Positions 15,603-25,176 of a stretch of DNA of 62,021 nucleotides are shown in pieces. Within the stretch, counting starts at the first letter, position 1. Each line of letters opens with the position of its first letter. Both the position numbers and the translations under genes were made by a program. Below the pieces are notes generated by a model. The model was not told the DNA's origin. It did not search any database and saw nothing but the letters and a program-made list of their open reading frames with translations. Origin of the DNA: Bacillota bacterium (GTDB lineage: Bacteria > Bacillota > Bacilli > Paenibacillales > NBRC-103111). The DNA lies in assembly GCA_023393235.1 (NCBI GenBank), contig JAEWMH010000079.1, positions 1 through 62,021 of the forward strand. The letters run 5' to 3'.

Positions 15603-15700
15603 CCGGAAGCTGTTGACGAGCTTGTTGAAAAGGGGTATGCTCCGTATATTAAAAATGCCTGAAACCAAGGCTTTACATGAATGAAGGAGCAATCAACGGA

Positions 15701-16642
15701 ATGAAATTTTATTACGCCCCGATGGAGGGGTTGACGGGATATATATACCGGAATGCCCACCATGCGTTTTTTCATAATATCGATAAGTACTTTTCCCCTT
15801 TTATTGTCCCGCAGCAGAACGAAAGCTTCAAAACCCGGGATATCAACGATATTCTGCCGGAGCATAACCAGGGGCTGGTGTTGATACCCCAATTGCTGAC
15901 CAACAATGCCAAGGACTTCGTTCAAACCTCCAAAAAGTTAAAGCTTATGGGTTACAATGAAATCAATTTAAATCTGGGCTGTCCTTCGGGAACGGTGGTG
16001 TCCAAGCATAAAGGCTCCGGATTCCTGGCCAAACGCGAGGAGCTGGACCAGTTTTTGGAAGAGATTTTTGCCCATTCCGTAACGAAAATCTCCGTTAAAA
16101 CCAGACTGGGCAAGGACCAGCACGAGGAGTTCTACGCGTTAATGGAGATCTTCAATAAATATCCCATGGAAGAGCTGATCATACATCCCCGGATTCAAAA
16201 GGACTTCTATAAAAACACACCGAATCTGGACATTTTCCGGGATGCCTTGCAGGTAAGCAAAAACCCGGTTTGTTATAATGGAGATCTGTTTACCATCAAG
16301 GAATACAAGGCATTTACGGCGGACTTCCCGACAGTAGATACCCTGATGATCGGCAGAGGCCTGTTGGCGAATCCCGGGCTGATCAGTGAAATTACGAATA
16401 ACGTGACAATCGGCAAACAGCAGCTGAGGGACTTTCATGATAAAGTGTATGAGGGTTATCAGAGTGTGCTGTTTGGAGATAAGAATGTGCTGTATAAGAT
16501 GAAAGAGCTGTGGATGTATATGATTCAAGTCTTTGAGGACCCGGCCAAATATATGAAGAAAATCCGCAAGTCCGAACGCTTATCCGATTATGACGAGGCG
16601 GTATCCAGTGTATTCCGGGAGCTGGAGCTGGTTGTGAACTAA
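15701..16642 (+). CDS. tRNA-dihydrouridine synthase family flavoprotein
   Basis: A 313-residue TIM-barrel flavoprotein. Family motifs are the start MKFYYAPMEGLTG, NLNLGCPSGTVVSKHKGSG with the catalytic cysteine of Dus enzymes, KTRLG, IHPR, and MIGRGLLANPGL for FMN phosphate binding. It reduces uridine to dihydrouridine in the tRNA D loop using NADPH and FMN. ATG 15701 (AAGGAG 11 nt upstream) is chosen over an upstream in-frame ATG at 15677 because homologues begin there. It has its own terminator. Confidence 0.92.
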   Translation: MKFYYAPMEGLTGYIYRNAHHAFFHNIDKYFSPFIVPQQNESFKTRDINDILPEHNQGLVLIPQLLTNNAKDFVQTSKKLKLMGYNEINLNLGCPSGTVVSKHKGSGFLAKREELDQFLEEIFAHSVTKISVKTRLGKDQHEEFYALMEIFNKYPMEELIIHPRIQKDFYKNTPNLDIFRDALQVSKNPVCYNGDLFTIKEYKAFTADFPTVDTLMIGRGLLANPGLISEITNNVTIGKQQLRDFHDKVYEGYQSVLFGDKNVLYKMKELWMYMIQVFEDPAKYMKKIRKSERLSDYDEAVSSVFRELELVVN

Positions 16643-16657
16643 ATCATGAAGAACACC

Positions 16658-16698
16658 GAAAAACCGCTGATGGAATGAATTCCGTTGGCGGTTTTTTC
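16658..16698 (+). terminator. Intrinsic terminator of the dus gene
   Basis: GAAAAACCGC ... GCGGTTTTTTC, with an inner GGAAT/ATTCC extension. Confidence 0.88.
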
Positions 16699-16752
16699 TT
16701 ATGGGATATAGTATTATGGCTCTATTAAGCCAATCATAAAGGAGGAACATCC

Positions 16753-17136
16753 ATGCTGTTTATGCTCATCGTCAATGGTTCGGCGAATTCGGAAGCGGGA
16801 CAGCTTCCAAGCCTGGAGCTTCGGGAAGCCATGACCCGGTATAATGAGGAATTGGTGAAGGCCGGTGTGCGGGTGATGGCCAAAGGGCTTCATCCCAGCT
16901 CGAATGGGATGCGCATTTCGTTTCCGGAGCCAGGGGGAGAGCCGGTGGTAACGGAGGGTCCTTTTGGGGCAGGGGGGAATGTAGTCGCGGGCTTCATTCT
17001 GATCGATGTGAAGTCCAAGGAAGAAGCGGTCCAGTGGGCCATGCGGATGCCGGACCCGCAGGGTTTTGGAGAGGGCCAAATTGAGCTGCGGCAAGTGTTT
17101 GAAGTGCCGGACAAAAGCGGCGGATGCGAACATTGA
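16753..17136 (+). CDS. YCII/DGPF-domain protein
   Basis: A 127-residue protein of the YciI-like (dimeric alpha-beta barrel) superfamily, close to the DGPF group often annotated as PhnB-like. Visible signatures are MLFMLIVNG, the helix MTRYNEELVKAGV, VTEGPFGAGGNVVAGFILIDV and EEAVQWAMRMPDP. The molecular function of this group is not established; some members pair with ECF sigma factors. AAAGGAGGAACATCC precedes the ATG. It ends 25 nt before the frameshifted lipoprotein gene. Confidence 0.85.
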   Translation: MLFMLIVNGSANSEAGQLPSLELREAMTRYNEELVKAGVRVMAKGLHPSSNGMRISFPEPGGEPVVTEGPFGAGGNVVAGFILIDVKSKEEAVQWAMRMPDPQGFGEGQIELRQVFEVPDKSGGCEH

Positions 17137-17161
17137 GCGGACTACACCGCAGGGGGCTGCC

Positions 17162-17919
17162 ATGAGGTCACTGCTGCTATCTTGTGCCGTATGCCTCATG
17201 CTTCTAACTGCTTGCAGCGGCAGTGGAACCGGAGATATCCCCCGACTGCTCCAAGTGGTGCCAGTTTTCCGCCTCTCGCCACCACTGCTTTTCCATCTGC
17301 ATCCCCTATTCAACCTGACGCATCTCTTTCTCCTGCTCCAACCGTTTTCCCTGCCCAGGATGCAGCTTCACTCATCCCCGCGGGATGGCACTTGTTGGAT
17401 AATCATCAGCATGTGATGGCAGAAGGCGATTTGAATAAGGATGGCATTCCGGATGTGGCAATGGTTATAGAGCGAGCGGAAGGCGGGCTGGAGGCTCCCC
17501 GCTCCTTATTGATAGCATTCGGCACCAAGGAGAATACATACTCTCTGTCCATTCTGGCCGAGCATGTAATTTTATCCGCTTGGGAGGGAGGCGTTTTTGG
17601 CGATCCCTTTAGTGGACTCTCTATTGACCGGGGCTCTGTGGTGGTCAGTGATTACGGAGGCAGCAGCACGAAGTGGTACCATACGTACCGGTTCAGATTC
17701 CAGGATAATGATTGGTACCTCATCGGGGCGACCATGGGAACCATTTTCCCCGTTAGTGAAGAATTAGGGATGGGCGTTGATGAGGATGATTATAACCTGC
17801 TGACAGGCGACTTTATTAGTAAACGAACCAATAAAGCGGGAACGGAAGAAGTTACAAAAGGGAACAGAGGAAAGAAGCCGCTTGTGAAGCTGGGTGAGTT
17901 TGATATAACTAACATATAA
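17162..17919 (+). pseudogene. Lipoprotein with VCBS-like repeat, frameshifted in a C tract
   Basis: Frame 1 from ATG 17162 encodes a lipoprotein signal, SLLLSCAVCLMLLTACSGSG, and then becomes implausible. The frame that stops at 17919 has no good start but continues with a Pro/Ser/Thr-rich linker and then EGDLNKDGIPDVAMVIE, a calcium-binding-like motif of VCBS/FG-GAP type domains. The two frames join at the CCCCC run 17239-17243; one extra C would restore a single protein of about 252 residues. Either a sequencing or replication slip or a true inactivation. Downstream genes in the same direction are decayed as well. Confidence 0.75.
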
Positions 17920-17952
17920 GCAGGTGGATTGACGGATAGGAGGGAGGATGAC

Positions 17953-18559
17953 ATGCGCAAGAAAGCTTCGAACAAATCTGGATCTGAGCAGCCGCCCCAA
18001 CATGCACTTTTTCTGTTGCCGGCCGAGGAGCTACATGCCGTTCTCCGCGCCACGGATGATGTTATTGGCGAAGGAGGACGTACGCAGGTAGCCAAGATAC
18101 TGAAGGGCTCTAAGGAGAAGCAGCTGCTTGAGAAGGGACTGGACCAGAATCCCGCCTACGGCTTTTTCCATGACCTGAAGCTGGAACAGATTATGGAGAA
18201 ATCGATAGTCTGATCGATAGGCATTATATCCGTACAGAGTGGGAAGGGAAGTACTGGATAGAGAGTGGCATTACCCCTGTGAGTATGGAATATTTGAAGA
18301 GGCGAAACCGCGGGAGCATATGGAGGTGGCCGAATGGCAAGCCCTTTTGGTACAGCGAACAAGATCGCTGATTGTTCGTTCCGAACAGCCGATTTTCCTC
18401 GATTGCCAGGAATGCGGACACCCGTTTATCTTCGATGAATATGACTTGAGCTGTTACCAGCCGGACGGGATTCAATTTACAGAAATTTGCCCCCGCCGCC
18501 AGTTTGATAAGGAAGAAAGAGAAATGAAGAGGAGTGAAAAACGTGGTAGGAAGAAATGA
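17953..18559 (+). pseudogene. RQC-minor-like DNA-binding protein, multiply frameshifted
   Basis: From ATG 17953 (GGAGG upstream) the frame reads LPAEELHAVLRATDDVIGEG, then VAKILKGSKEKQLLEKGLDQ and PAYGFFHDLKLEQIMEK, resembling the RQC-minor winged-helix family. It stops at 18213, whereas the +1 frame continues as IDSLIDRHYIRTEWEGK and the +2 frame then carries REWHYPCEYG, QPIFLDCQECGHPFIFDEYD and a basic tail to 18559. At least two frameshifts are therefore needed. The family is related to the DNA-binding RQC domain of RecQ helicases; no helicase is present here. Confidence 0.7.
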
Positions 18560-18815
18560 TCCCTGCCCTTGCGGAAGCGGAAAGAAGTATAAGCAATGCT
18601 GTTGGCAGAAGCAGGCGGACATCAGCTGAAGTATTCATGGAGCCTTTATGTGGAGCAAACCGGAGGTTAAATCAGCGGTAATGACAAAGATTCAATAACT
18701 GCAGGAGGAAACACAACAGTCCTCAGGACGGGAGCTGTCTTCCTCAGATATTATTGCAGCCCATTTCCCGGATCTGATCAATTTGTGCCACGGCATCAAT
18801 AACAGGGACAAGTAG
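18543..18815 (+). pseudogene. Decayed SEC-C zinc-motif protein
   Basis: GTG 18543 (AGGAG 8 nt upstream) begins [20 protein letters not shown], a textbook SEC-C metal-binding motif as found at the ends of SecA. The frame stops after 28 residues (18629). Shifted frames downstream retain [13 protein letters not shown]-stop-LQEETQQSSGRELS and SSDIIAAHFPDLINLC, so the original was a protein of roughly 90 residues. Its start overlaps the end of the RQC-minor-like relic, so both were probably one operon that has decayed together. Confidence 0.7.
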
Positions 18816-18818
18816 GCT

Positions 18819-18865
18819 AAAACGCCTTCGGCACCACGAAAAGTGGGGGCAGAAGACGTTTTTCT
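18819..18865 (+). terminator. Probable intrinsic terminator
   Basis: AAAACGCCTTC-GGC-CCAC pairs imperfectly with GTGGGGGC-AGAAGACGTTTTT, followed by more T residues. It closes the decayed gene block before the AraC regulator. Confidence 0.65.
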
Positions 18866-18955
18866 TTTGCCAAAAAACAGGTATGAAATGGAATGATAGC
18901 GAATCATATGGGAGAGAAGGTGCTGCAGCAAATTAGTGGTAAGGAGAGTACAGAC

Positions 18956-21289
18956 ATGCGGTTGCGGGGAATGATTACGCGGAGATTTCCCAGGTATATG
19001 ATGCTTTTATTGGCGTTTACGTTATTAATCGGGGCCATTCCGGTGTTGTCCCTTGGCCTGTATTCCTATTATGTGGCGGCGGGTGATGTGGAGCAGAAGA
19101 CCAAGGAAAGTAATATGCAGCTGCTGTCCCAGACCCAGATGTATATCGAGCAACTGAAAAAAACGACAGAGCTGACCGGCAATCAATTTGCCCGTTCCCC
19201 TCTGGTGGCGGCGGCCTTGAGCGCGCCCATTGATGTGGAGGAGCATATCCAGATCCGGGACCTGTACTCGGGCTTGTATAATCTGCAGACGTTCTCCAGT
19301 GTAAGCGAGGCGTATCTCATTGACCTTCAGCATGATTGGGTGCTGAACTTTACTTCGGTCAATTCCCTGAACGGACTCTCCTTCAAGGACCGGCTTCCAG
19401 TCTATGCCAATCATCCGAATAATATGTTCTGGGACACGGGTTATCTTCCCTCGGACGGGGGAGCGGCTCCGGCAGGTACAGGGAATGATACCATCCGGTT
19501 GGTGCAAAAGCTGCCTATATTGCCCTTTACCCATCAGCCCAAGGGGTTCCTGATTATTGAAATTGACAAACCGCGGCTCCGGGCCATGCTGACGGACAAT
19601 ACCAAGGAGCAGATGGGCAAGGTCTATGTGATGGATTACACCGGGCTGGATTTCCTGGACCGGAGCGATGAGGAAGCCTCCCATTATGCGGCCATGAATA
19701 AGCGGATTGCCGAATCCATTGCCTCCTCGGGGCAGTCTTCCGGATATATGTACGGCCGGATAGATAACCGGGATATGGTCTTTACCTACAGGCAGTCCTC
19801 GTATAACGAGTGGATCTATGTATCCGCCGTATCCCTCAAGGAGTTGACCCGGGAAACCCGCAAGATCGCCACAGGCACCGTGGTGGCTTCCGGTCTGGTG
19901 CTGATCGTGGTGGGGCTGCTGGCCTGGTTTATTACCCGCAGGATGTATTCGCCCATCCGCAGGCTGGCCGAGATGACGGAGGCCGTCTCCATCGGGGAAA
20001 GCGGCGGTAAGGATGAGTTCTCCTCGCTGGAGAAACGGTTTGACATTCTGTTCAGCAACAGCCAGAACATGCAGCAGCAGATGCAGGACCAACTGGCGCA
20101 GCTGAAACAGTTCCTGATGCTGAAGCTGTTGGCGGGCCAACTATCTGAGAGCGAGTTTACCTATAGGAGCGCCCTGTTCGGATTCCCCGCCGGGTGGAAG
20201 CGGCTGGCGGTACTGACCCTGCAGATCGATACCCTCCAGGATACCCGCTACGGGGAGCATGATAAGGAGCTGCTGTTGTTTGCCATCCAGAATATGGTGG
20301 GTGAGCTCATTGCTCCGGAGGTGCTGTTCAGTCCCGTTCTGGTGAACCAATCCCAGGTCAACATGGTGGCCAGCGGCCTGGAGGACGAGGGAGAGCTGCG
20401 GGCCTATTATTATGGGCTGTGCGAGCTGATCAAGTCCAAGGTAATGGAGTTCCTGAAGGTGAGCATCAGCATCGGCATCAGCAGCCCCTTCGAGCAAACC
20501 TCTTATGTGGTGCGCGCTTATAATGAAAGCCTGGAGGCGTTGAAGCGGCGCGTCTATCTGGGCAGCGGTATGATTATCCATTACGGGGATACGGAGCCCG
20601 GGCTAAGCAATATGGCCGCTGCCGCATACACCCAGATCAAGTGGACGGAGGATCAGCTGATCCAGGCCCTGAGCCTGGGGGATACGGAAAAAGCCACGGA
20701 CTGGTTCGATACGTATGTATCCGAGCTGTCGGAGAGCAATCTCAGCACGAAGGAATACCCGGTGTTTATGATGCAGCTGGTCTCCCGGATCTACCAGATT
20801 GTCCAGGAGAAGGGCGGAACCGTTCATCATGTGCTGGGGGAACGGGCCTCTTACACCAGGTTAATGCGGCTGAATGCGCTGGATGATATTGCAGTATGGT
20901 TCAAGCGGGATCTGATCCAGCCCGTGGGATTGTTCCTGGCGGGCTTGGAGGATTCGCAGTATGTCAGCATTGCCAATAAGATTATCCAGCTGATCAAGGA
21001 AGGCTACAGCCGGGATATGACGCTGGAGGGCTGCGCGGAGGAGCTGAAGTTCCATCCTGTTTATCTGGGCCGGGTTTTCAAGCGGGAAACCGGCATGACC
21101 TTCAGCGAATATCTGGTCAATTACCGGATGACCCTGGCCAAGGAATGGCTGGAAAACACCAATATGAAGGTGTCCGATATCTCCGACAGGCTGAATTATT
21201 CCAATACAACGGCCTTTATCCGCAGCTTCCGCAAGGTAGTGGGGATCACGCCGGGGCAGTTCCGGACGAACCAGCAGAAGCAAGCTTAG
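18956..21289 (+). CDS. Membrane-bound AraC-family regulator with extracellular sensor
   Basis: A 777-residue one-component regulator of the type common in Paenibacillus. TM1 lies at about residues 14-37, an extracellular Cache-like sensor at about 40-300, and TM2 at about 303-326 (VVASGLVLIVVGLLAWFITR). The cytoplasmic part ends in an AraC/XylS double helix-turn-helix at about 675-772 (MTLEGCAEELKFHPVYLGRV and VSDISDRLNYSNTTAFIRSF). It should sense a sugar outside the cell and activate transcription. ATG 18956 is selected for its AAGGAG site. The ABC importer genes that follow in the same direction are its probable targets. Confidence 0.92.
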   Translation: MRLRGMITRRFPRYMMLLLAFTLLIGAIPVLSLGLYSYYVAAGDVEQKTKESNMQLLSQTQMYIEQLKKTTELTGNQFARSPLVAAALSAPIDVEEHIQIRDLYSGLYNLQTFSSVSEAYLIDLQHDWVLNFTSVNSLNGLSFKDRLPVYANHPNNMFWDTGYLPSDGGAAPAGTGNDTIRLVQKLPILPFTHQPKGFLIIEIDKPRLRAMLTDNTKEQMGKVYVMDYTGLDFLDRSDEEASHYAAMNKRIAESIASSGQSSGYMYGRIDNRDMVFTYRQSSYNEWIYVSAVSLKELTRETRKIATGTVVASGLVLIVVGLLAWFITRRMYSPIRRLAEMTEAVSIGESGGKDEFSSLEKRFDILFSNSQNMQQQMQDQLAQLKQFLMLKLLAGQLSESEFTYRSALFGFPAGWKRLAVLTLQIDTLQDTRYGEHDKELLLFAIQNMVGELIAPEVLFSPVLVNQSQVNMVASGLEDEGELRAYYYGLCELIKSKVMEFLKVSISIGISSPFEQTSYVVRAYNESLEALKRRVYLGSGMIIHYGDTEPGLSNMAAAAYTQIKWTEDQLIQALSLGDTEKATDWFDTYVSELSESNLSTKEYPVFMMQLVSRIYQIVQEKGGTVHHVLGERASYTRLMRLNALDDIAVWFKRDLIQPVGLFLAGLEDSQYVSIANKIIQLIKEGYSRDMTLEGCAEELKFHPVYLGRVFKRETGMTFSEYLVNYRMTLAKEWLENTNMKVSDISDRLNYSNTTAFIRSFRKVVGITPGQFRTNQQKQA

Positions 21290-21385
21290 CATAGACATTA
21301 TCCAATTCCGTCATAGAGGCCCCGCCGGGCCGCCTATGGCGGATCTTTTTGTGGACAGGATGAAGTGTTACATCAAAATGTGGGT

Positions 21386-21438
21386 TCCCCCAAAAGTATC
21401 CGGAGTCCGCTTCGGAGCGTTCCGTCACTTTTGGGGGA
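21386..21438 (+). terminator. CCCAAAAGT hairpin after the AraC regulator gene
   Basis: TCCCCCAAAAGT pairs with ACTTTTGGGGGA, with a secondary stem-like interior. It resembles the hairpin at 23490-23542 after the second permease gene. It may terminate or attenuate read-through into the transporter operon. The remaining 21439-21629 holds a possible promoter TTGTCT-N16-TATGAT (21450-21477). Confidence 0.55.
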
Positions 21439-21629
21439 TATTTTATACGTTGTCTGATGGTAGCCTGCAGGTATGATGATGATCATTTCCTCTGGTCTTT
21501 TCCGGAAAATCCAGGAATAACAAGGGTTTGCGCGAAGAAGTTGGTTACGATCTATAGCATGTAATAACAGCCGGGATGATAATGGGGGCATGCAAATGAA
21601 ATGGATGACGGCCGAAAGGAGATTAACCG

Positions 21630-22586
21630 GTGAGTATACCAGCAGATGCGAAAGTGCAAACAGAAGTCAGAGTATCAAGCAAGCACAGGTGGATAAAGGA
21701 ACTCCTAAAGGACCGGTGGCTGTATGTCATGGCATTGCCCGGCCTTCTGTATTTCCTGGTGTTTAAGTACGTTCCCATGTACGGGCTAATCATGGCATTC
21801 CAGGATTTTAAGCCCCATCTGGGATTTATGGACAGCCAATGGGTCGGACTCAAGCACTTCTCCCGCTTCTTCGGGGAAGAGCAGTTCTGGATGCTGTTTC
21901 GCAACACCTTCTTATTGGCAATTTACAACCTGCTTTTCTTTTTCCCGCTGCCTATCGTGCTCTCCTTAATGCTCAATGAGCTGCGGAAGGACCGGGTCAA
22001 GCGTTTCGTCCAAACCCTGATCTATATTCCCCACTTCGTATCCTGGGTGGTGGTGGTGGGTATCTTCTACATTCTGTTCACCACGGAAGGCGGAGCAGTC
22101 AACGAGCTGCTGTATTCGATTACGGGAGAGAAGGTTCCTTTTCTGCTGGAGCCAGGCTGGTTTCGAACCATGATTATTTCCCAGTCTATCTGGAAAGAGG
22201 TAGGGTGGGGCACGATTATCTTCTTGGCCGCATTGGCCGGGGTGGATTTGCAGCTGTATGAAGCAGCCCGGATGGACGGAGCAGGCCGCTGGAGGCAGAT
22301 GTGGCATGTTACGCTCCCGGCGATCCGCAGCACCATTATCATCCTGCTGATTCTGAAGCTGGGAAGCTTCCTGGACTCGGGCTTCGAGCATATCTTCCTG
22401 ATGCTCACGCCGACCAACCGGGAGGTTGGGGAGGTATTCGATACCTACGTCTATGTCAAAGGGCTGACGCAGGGGCAGTTCAGCTACAGTGCAGCGGTGG
22501 GCATGTTCAAGTCGGTGGTGGGGCTGATCCTCGTCTTGTCATCCAACTGGCTGGCCAAACGCTTCGGTGAAGAAGGCGTCTATTAA
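21630..22586 (+). CDS. Carbohydrate ABC transporter permease (LplB type)
   Basis: A 318-residue permease with six hydrophobic segments and the cytoplasmic EAA loop EAARMDGAGRWRQMWHVTLP that contacts the ATPase. It is close in type to LplB/YtcP-like permeases of Bacillales, which form heterodimers with an LplC partner and use a shared MsmX-like ATPase; no ATPase gene is present here. Start is GTG 21630 with AAAGGAG upstream. First gene of the importer operon behind the AraC regulator. Confidence 0.92.
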   Translation: MSIPADAKVQTEVRVSSKHRWIKELLKDRWLYVMALPGLLYFLVFKYVPMYGLIMAFQDFKPHLGFMDSQWVGLKHFSRFFGEEQFWMLFRNTFLLAIYNLLFFFPLPIVLSLMLNELRKDRVKRFVQTLIYIPHFVSWVVVVGIFYILFTTEGGAVNELLYSITGEKVPFLLEPGWFRTMIISQSIWKEVGWGTIIFLAALAGVDLQLYEAARMDGAGRWRQMWHVTLPAIRSTIIILLILKLGSFLDSGFEHIFLMLTPTNREVGEVFDTYVYVKGLTQGQFSYSAAVGMFKSVVGLILVLSSNWLAKRFGEEGVY

Positions 22587-22612
22587 TCTACCGGAAAGGA
22601 GGTGCGACATCC

Positions 22613-23485
22613 ATGAAGCAGGACCATACATGGAGCAATCGGCTGTTCGATATAGTCAATACCGCATTGTTATCCCTGATCGGAATCATCTGTGTGCTGC
22701 CCTTTATCTATGTGCTTGCCGTATCGTTTACGGCTCCGCATATTGTGGCAGAAGGCGGATTTATCTTGTACCCGAAGGAGGTTTCCCTGGCGGCATACCG
22801 GTACATTTTTTCCTCCAATGCCTTAATCCGGAGCCTGGGGGTATCCATATACATTACCGTAGTCGGCACACTCCTCAATCTTGTGTTTACATCTTTATTG
22901 GCGTACCCGCTCTCCCGGAAAAGCTTCAAGGGCCGGAGTGTGATGCTGTTGGCGGTGCTGTTCACCATGCTGTTTAACGGGGGGTTGATCCCCACCTATT
23001 ATGTGGTGAAGTCCCTGCATCTGATTGATTCTCTCTGGGCTTTGATGATTCCGACGGCAATCAGCGCCTTTAACCTGATTATCCTCAAGAACTTCTTCCA
23101 GCAGATGCCGGACGGGATTGAGGACTCCGCCAAGATTGACGGCTGCAATGACCTGGGCATTCTGTTCCGGATCGTCATCCCGCTGTCCTTGCCCGCCATC
23201 GCCACCTTCGGACTGTTCTACGCGGTGGATCATTGGAATAAGTTCTTCAGCGCCGTCATGTATATCAATAATAATGAGAAGTGGCCGATTCAGGTGCTGC
23301 TCCGGGAAATCGTCATCAATGCCAACAGCCGTGTAGGCGACACGAATATTGAGGAAATGAATATTCAACCGCTCACCATCAAGATGGCGGTCATCGTTTT
23401 CGCTACCCTGCCGATTATGGCGGTGTATCCGTTCCTGCAGAAGCATTTTGCCAAAGGGGTTATGCTGGGGTCTGTGAAAGGGTAA
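22613..23485 (+). CDS. Carbohydrate ABC transporter permease (LplC type)
   Basis: A 290-residue second permease with six hydrophobic segments; its EAA loop is EDSAKIDGCNDLGILFRIVI. Typical LplC features are the FSSNALIRSLGVSIYITVVGTLLN region and the C-terminal end GVMLGSVKG. It begins 26 nt after the first permease gene behind an AAAGGAGG site, so the two are co-transcribed and should form the membrane channel. Confidence 0.92.
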   Translation: MKQDHTWSNRLFDIVNTALLSLIGIICVLPFIYVLAVSFTAPHIVAEGGFILYPKEVSLAAYRYIFSSNALIRSLGVSIYITVVGTLLNLVFTSLLAYPLSRKSFKGRSVMLLAVLFTMLFNGGLIPTYYVVKSLHLIDSLWALMIPTAISAFNLIILKNFFQQMPDGIEDSAKIDGCNDLGILFRIVIPLSLPAIATFGLFYAVDHWNKFFSAVMYINNNEKWPIQVLLREIVINANSRVGDTNIEEMNIQPLTIKMAVIVFATLPIMAVYPFLQKHFAKGVMLGSVKG

Positions 23486-23489
23486 GATT

Positions 23490-23542
23490 CTCCCAAAAGT
23501 GACGAGATGCTTTGTAGCGAATTTCGGAGCCTTTTGGGGGAG
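23490..23542 (+). terminator. CCCAAAAG hairpin between permease and binding-protein genes
   Basis: CTCCCAAAAG ... CTTTTGGGGGAG forms the base of a hairpin with a long loop, followed by no T tract. The same motif occurs at 21386-21438. In binding-protein operons such intercistronic structures often protect or separate the message for the abundant binding protein. Confidence 0.5.
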
Positions 23543-23588
23543 CCCCTGTAAATGATATTCATAAAAAAATAGTGGGAGGTCAACATGT

Positions 23589-25163
23589 ATGGGAAGATGG
23601 AAAAAAAGCGCTTTGGTTAGTTCGGCTGTAGCGGGGACGATGCTGGTATCCGTTGCCTGCGGCAGCTCAGGAGGTTCCACCGATAACGGAGCCAAGGAAA
23701 CGGCAGGGGCCACGAAAGCTCCGTCCGCTGCTTCGGCAGCACCTGCTACAGCCACGGCGCAGGCACCCCTTAACCTCACCATTGCGATTAGCCAGGTAGG
23801 GGATATTCCCGCCAAGGGCAATGCGGTGGAGCAGGCCATCGAGAAGCTGACCAATACCAAGCTGGAGATTCAATGGATTCCGTCCACGGCGTACAACGAT
23901 AAGATCAACGTGATGCTGGCCTCCAACGAAATTCCCAAGCTGCTGAGAGTGGTCCAGGGGCCGACGGTAGTTAACGCCATCGAATCCCAATTGTTCTGGG
24001 AAATCGGGCCGCATCTGAAGGATTACAAGAATCTGAATGCGCAGAACCCGCAGTTCTACCAGAACATCTCGGTGGAAGGTAAAATCTACGGTGTACCGCT
24101 GTACCGCAACATGGGACGGGGCGCGTATGTCTACCGCAAGGATTGGATGGATGCCCTGGGCTTGCAGCTGCCCAAGACCATGGATGACTGGTACAATGTG
24201 GTGAAGGCGCTAACATTGAATGACCCGGATAAGAACGGCAAGAACGATACCTATGGCATTGTGCTGAACAAAAAATATAACGAAGGTGTCGCCTCCTGGC
24301 TGACCCGGTTCGCCGTCATGATGGGCGGGGTTAATAAGTGGAGCGTGGACAAGGACAATAACTTTACGCCGGAGCACGAAACCAAGGAATTTATGGATGT
24401 GCTGAACCTGTTCCGCAAGCTGTATGCGGAGAAGCTGATCAACCAGGACTTTGCCGTATTGGATGCCACGGAGCAGGAGAAGCTGTTTGATACAGGCCGC
24501 GCCGGTATCCGCTTCGCGGTTGCCACCAACGGCAAAAGCCAGCAGGACCGGTTGAGCAAGACCAATCCGGCGGCAGTGGTGGATGTGGCCAGCTTCGAAG
24601 GGCCGCAGGGCATCCGGATCTCCTCCGAGGCGGGCAATAACGGATTCTTCGTCATTCCCAAGTCCTCCGTGAAGACCGAAGCCGAAATGAAGCGGGTGCT
24701 GGGTTTCCTTGACAGCCTGATGGAGCCGGCGGCCTCCACGCTGCTCCTGCGCGGCATCGAAGGCACCCACTTCGGCAACACCGCTGATGGACGGACGGAG
24801 TTCATCGGCGACGGCTTCAACATTTTCCAACGTGAGGTGAAGCCTTACCGGGATAACCTGACGGTGCTGGAGGGCTACAACGTGAAGCCCTTGAAGGATG
24901 TGCCCATTGGCGAAAAAGGAACCAAGATGGAATCCGACGGCATCAAGTACATCGTTTCCAACCCTGCCTTGACTCTGAAATCCGCCACCTTGTCGGAGCG
25001 GGGCCAGGAGCTGGATCAGCTGCTGATGGATGCGGAAACCAAATACATCATGGGCAAGATTGATGAAGCCGGCTGGAAGGAAGAAATCAGCAAGTGGAAG
25101 AAAAACGGCGGCGACAAGCTGATGGCCGAATATAAGGAATCGTACGCTAAGCTGAAGAAGTAA
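23589..25163 (+). CDS. Extracellular solute-binding lipoprotein (family 1, LplA type)
   Basis: A 524-residue substrate-binding protein. The signal ends with a lipobox VSVACGSSGG (Cys about residue 21), then a Ser/Thr/Ala linker and a long two-lobed sugar-binding domain of the LplA class, with motifs such as GVPLYRNMGRGAYVYRKDWM and GFFVIPKSS. It delivers an oligosaccharide to the two permeases encoded upstream; the substrate cannot be told from sequence. It is the last gene before a terminator. Confidence 0.92.
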   Translation: MGRWKKSALVSSAVAGTMLVSVACGSSGGSTDNGAKETAGATKAPSAASAAPATATAQAPLNLTIAISQVGDIPAKGNAVEQAIEKLTNTKLEIQWIPSTAYNDKINVMLASNEIPKLLRVVQGPTVVNAIESQLFWEIGPHLKDYKNLNAQNPQFYQNISVEGKIYGVPLYRNMGRGAYVYRKDWMDALGLQLPKTMDDWYNVVKALTLNDPDKNGKNDTYGIVLNKKYNEGVASWLTRFAVMMGGVNKWSVDKDNNFTPEHETKEFMDVLNLFRKLYAEKLINQDFAVLDATEQEKLFDTGRAGIRFAVATNGKSQQDRLSKTNPAAVVDVASFEGPQGIRISSEAGNNGFFVIPKSSVKTEAEMKRVLGFLDSLMEPAASTLLLRGIEGTHFGNTADGRTEFIGDGFNIFQREVKPYRDNLTVLEGYNVKPLKDVPIGEKGTKMESDGIKYIVSNPALTLKSATLSERGQELDQLLMDAETKYIMGKIDEAGWKEEISKWKKNGGDKLMAEYKESYAKLKK

Positions 25164-25176
25164 ATGTATGGTAGCG

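Noticed and set aside
15398..15616. 72-residue plus-strand frame
   Set aside because: Overlaps the 59-residue membrane protein in another frame; composition (many Gly, His, Cys, Gln) is not protein-like and its ATG lacks a ribosome site.
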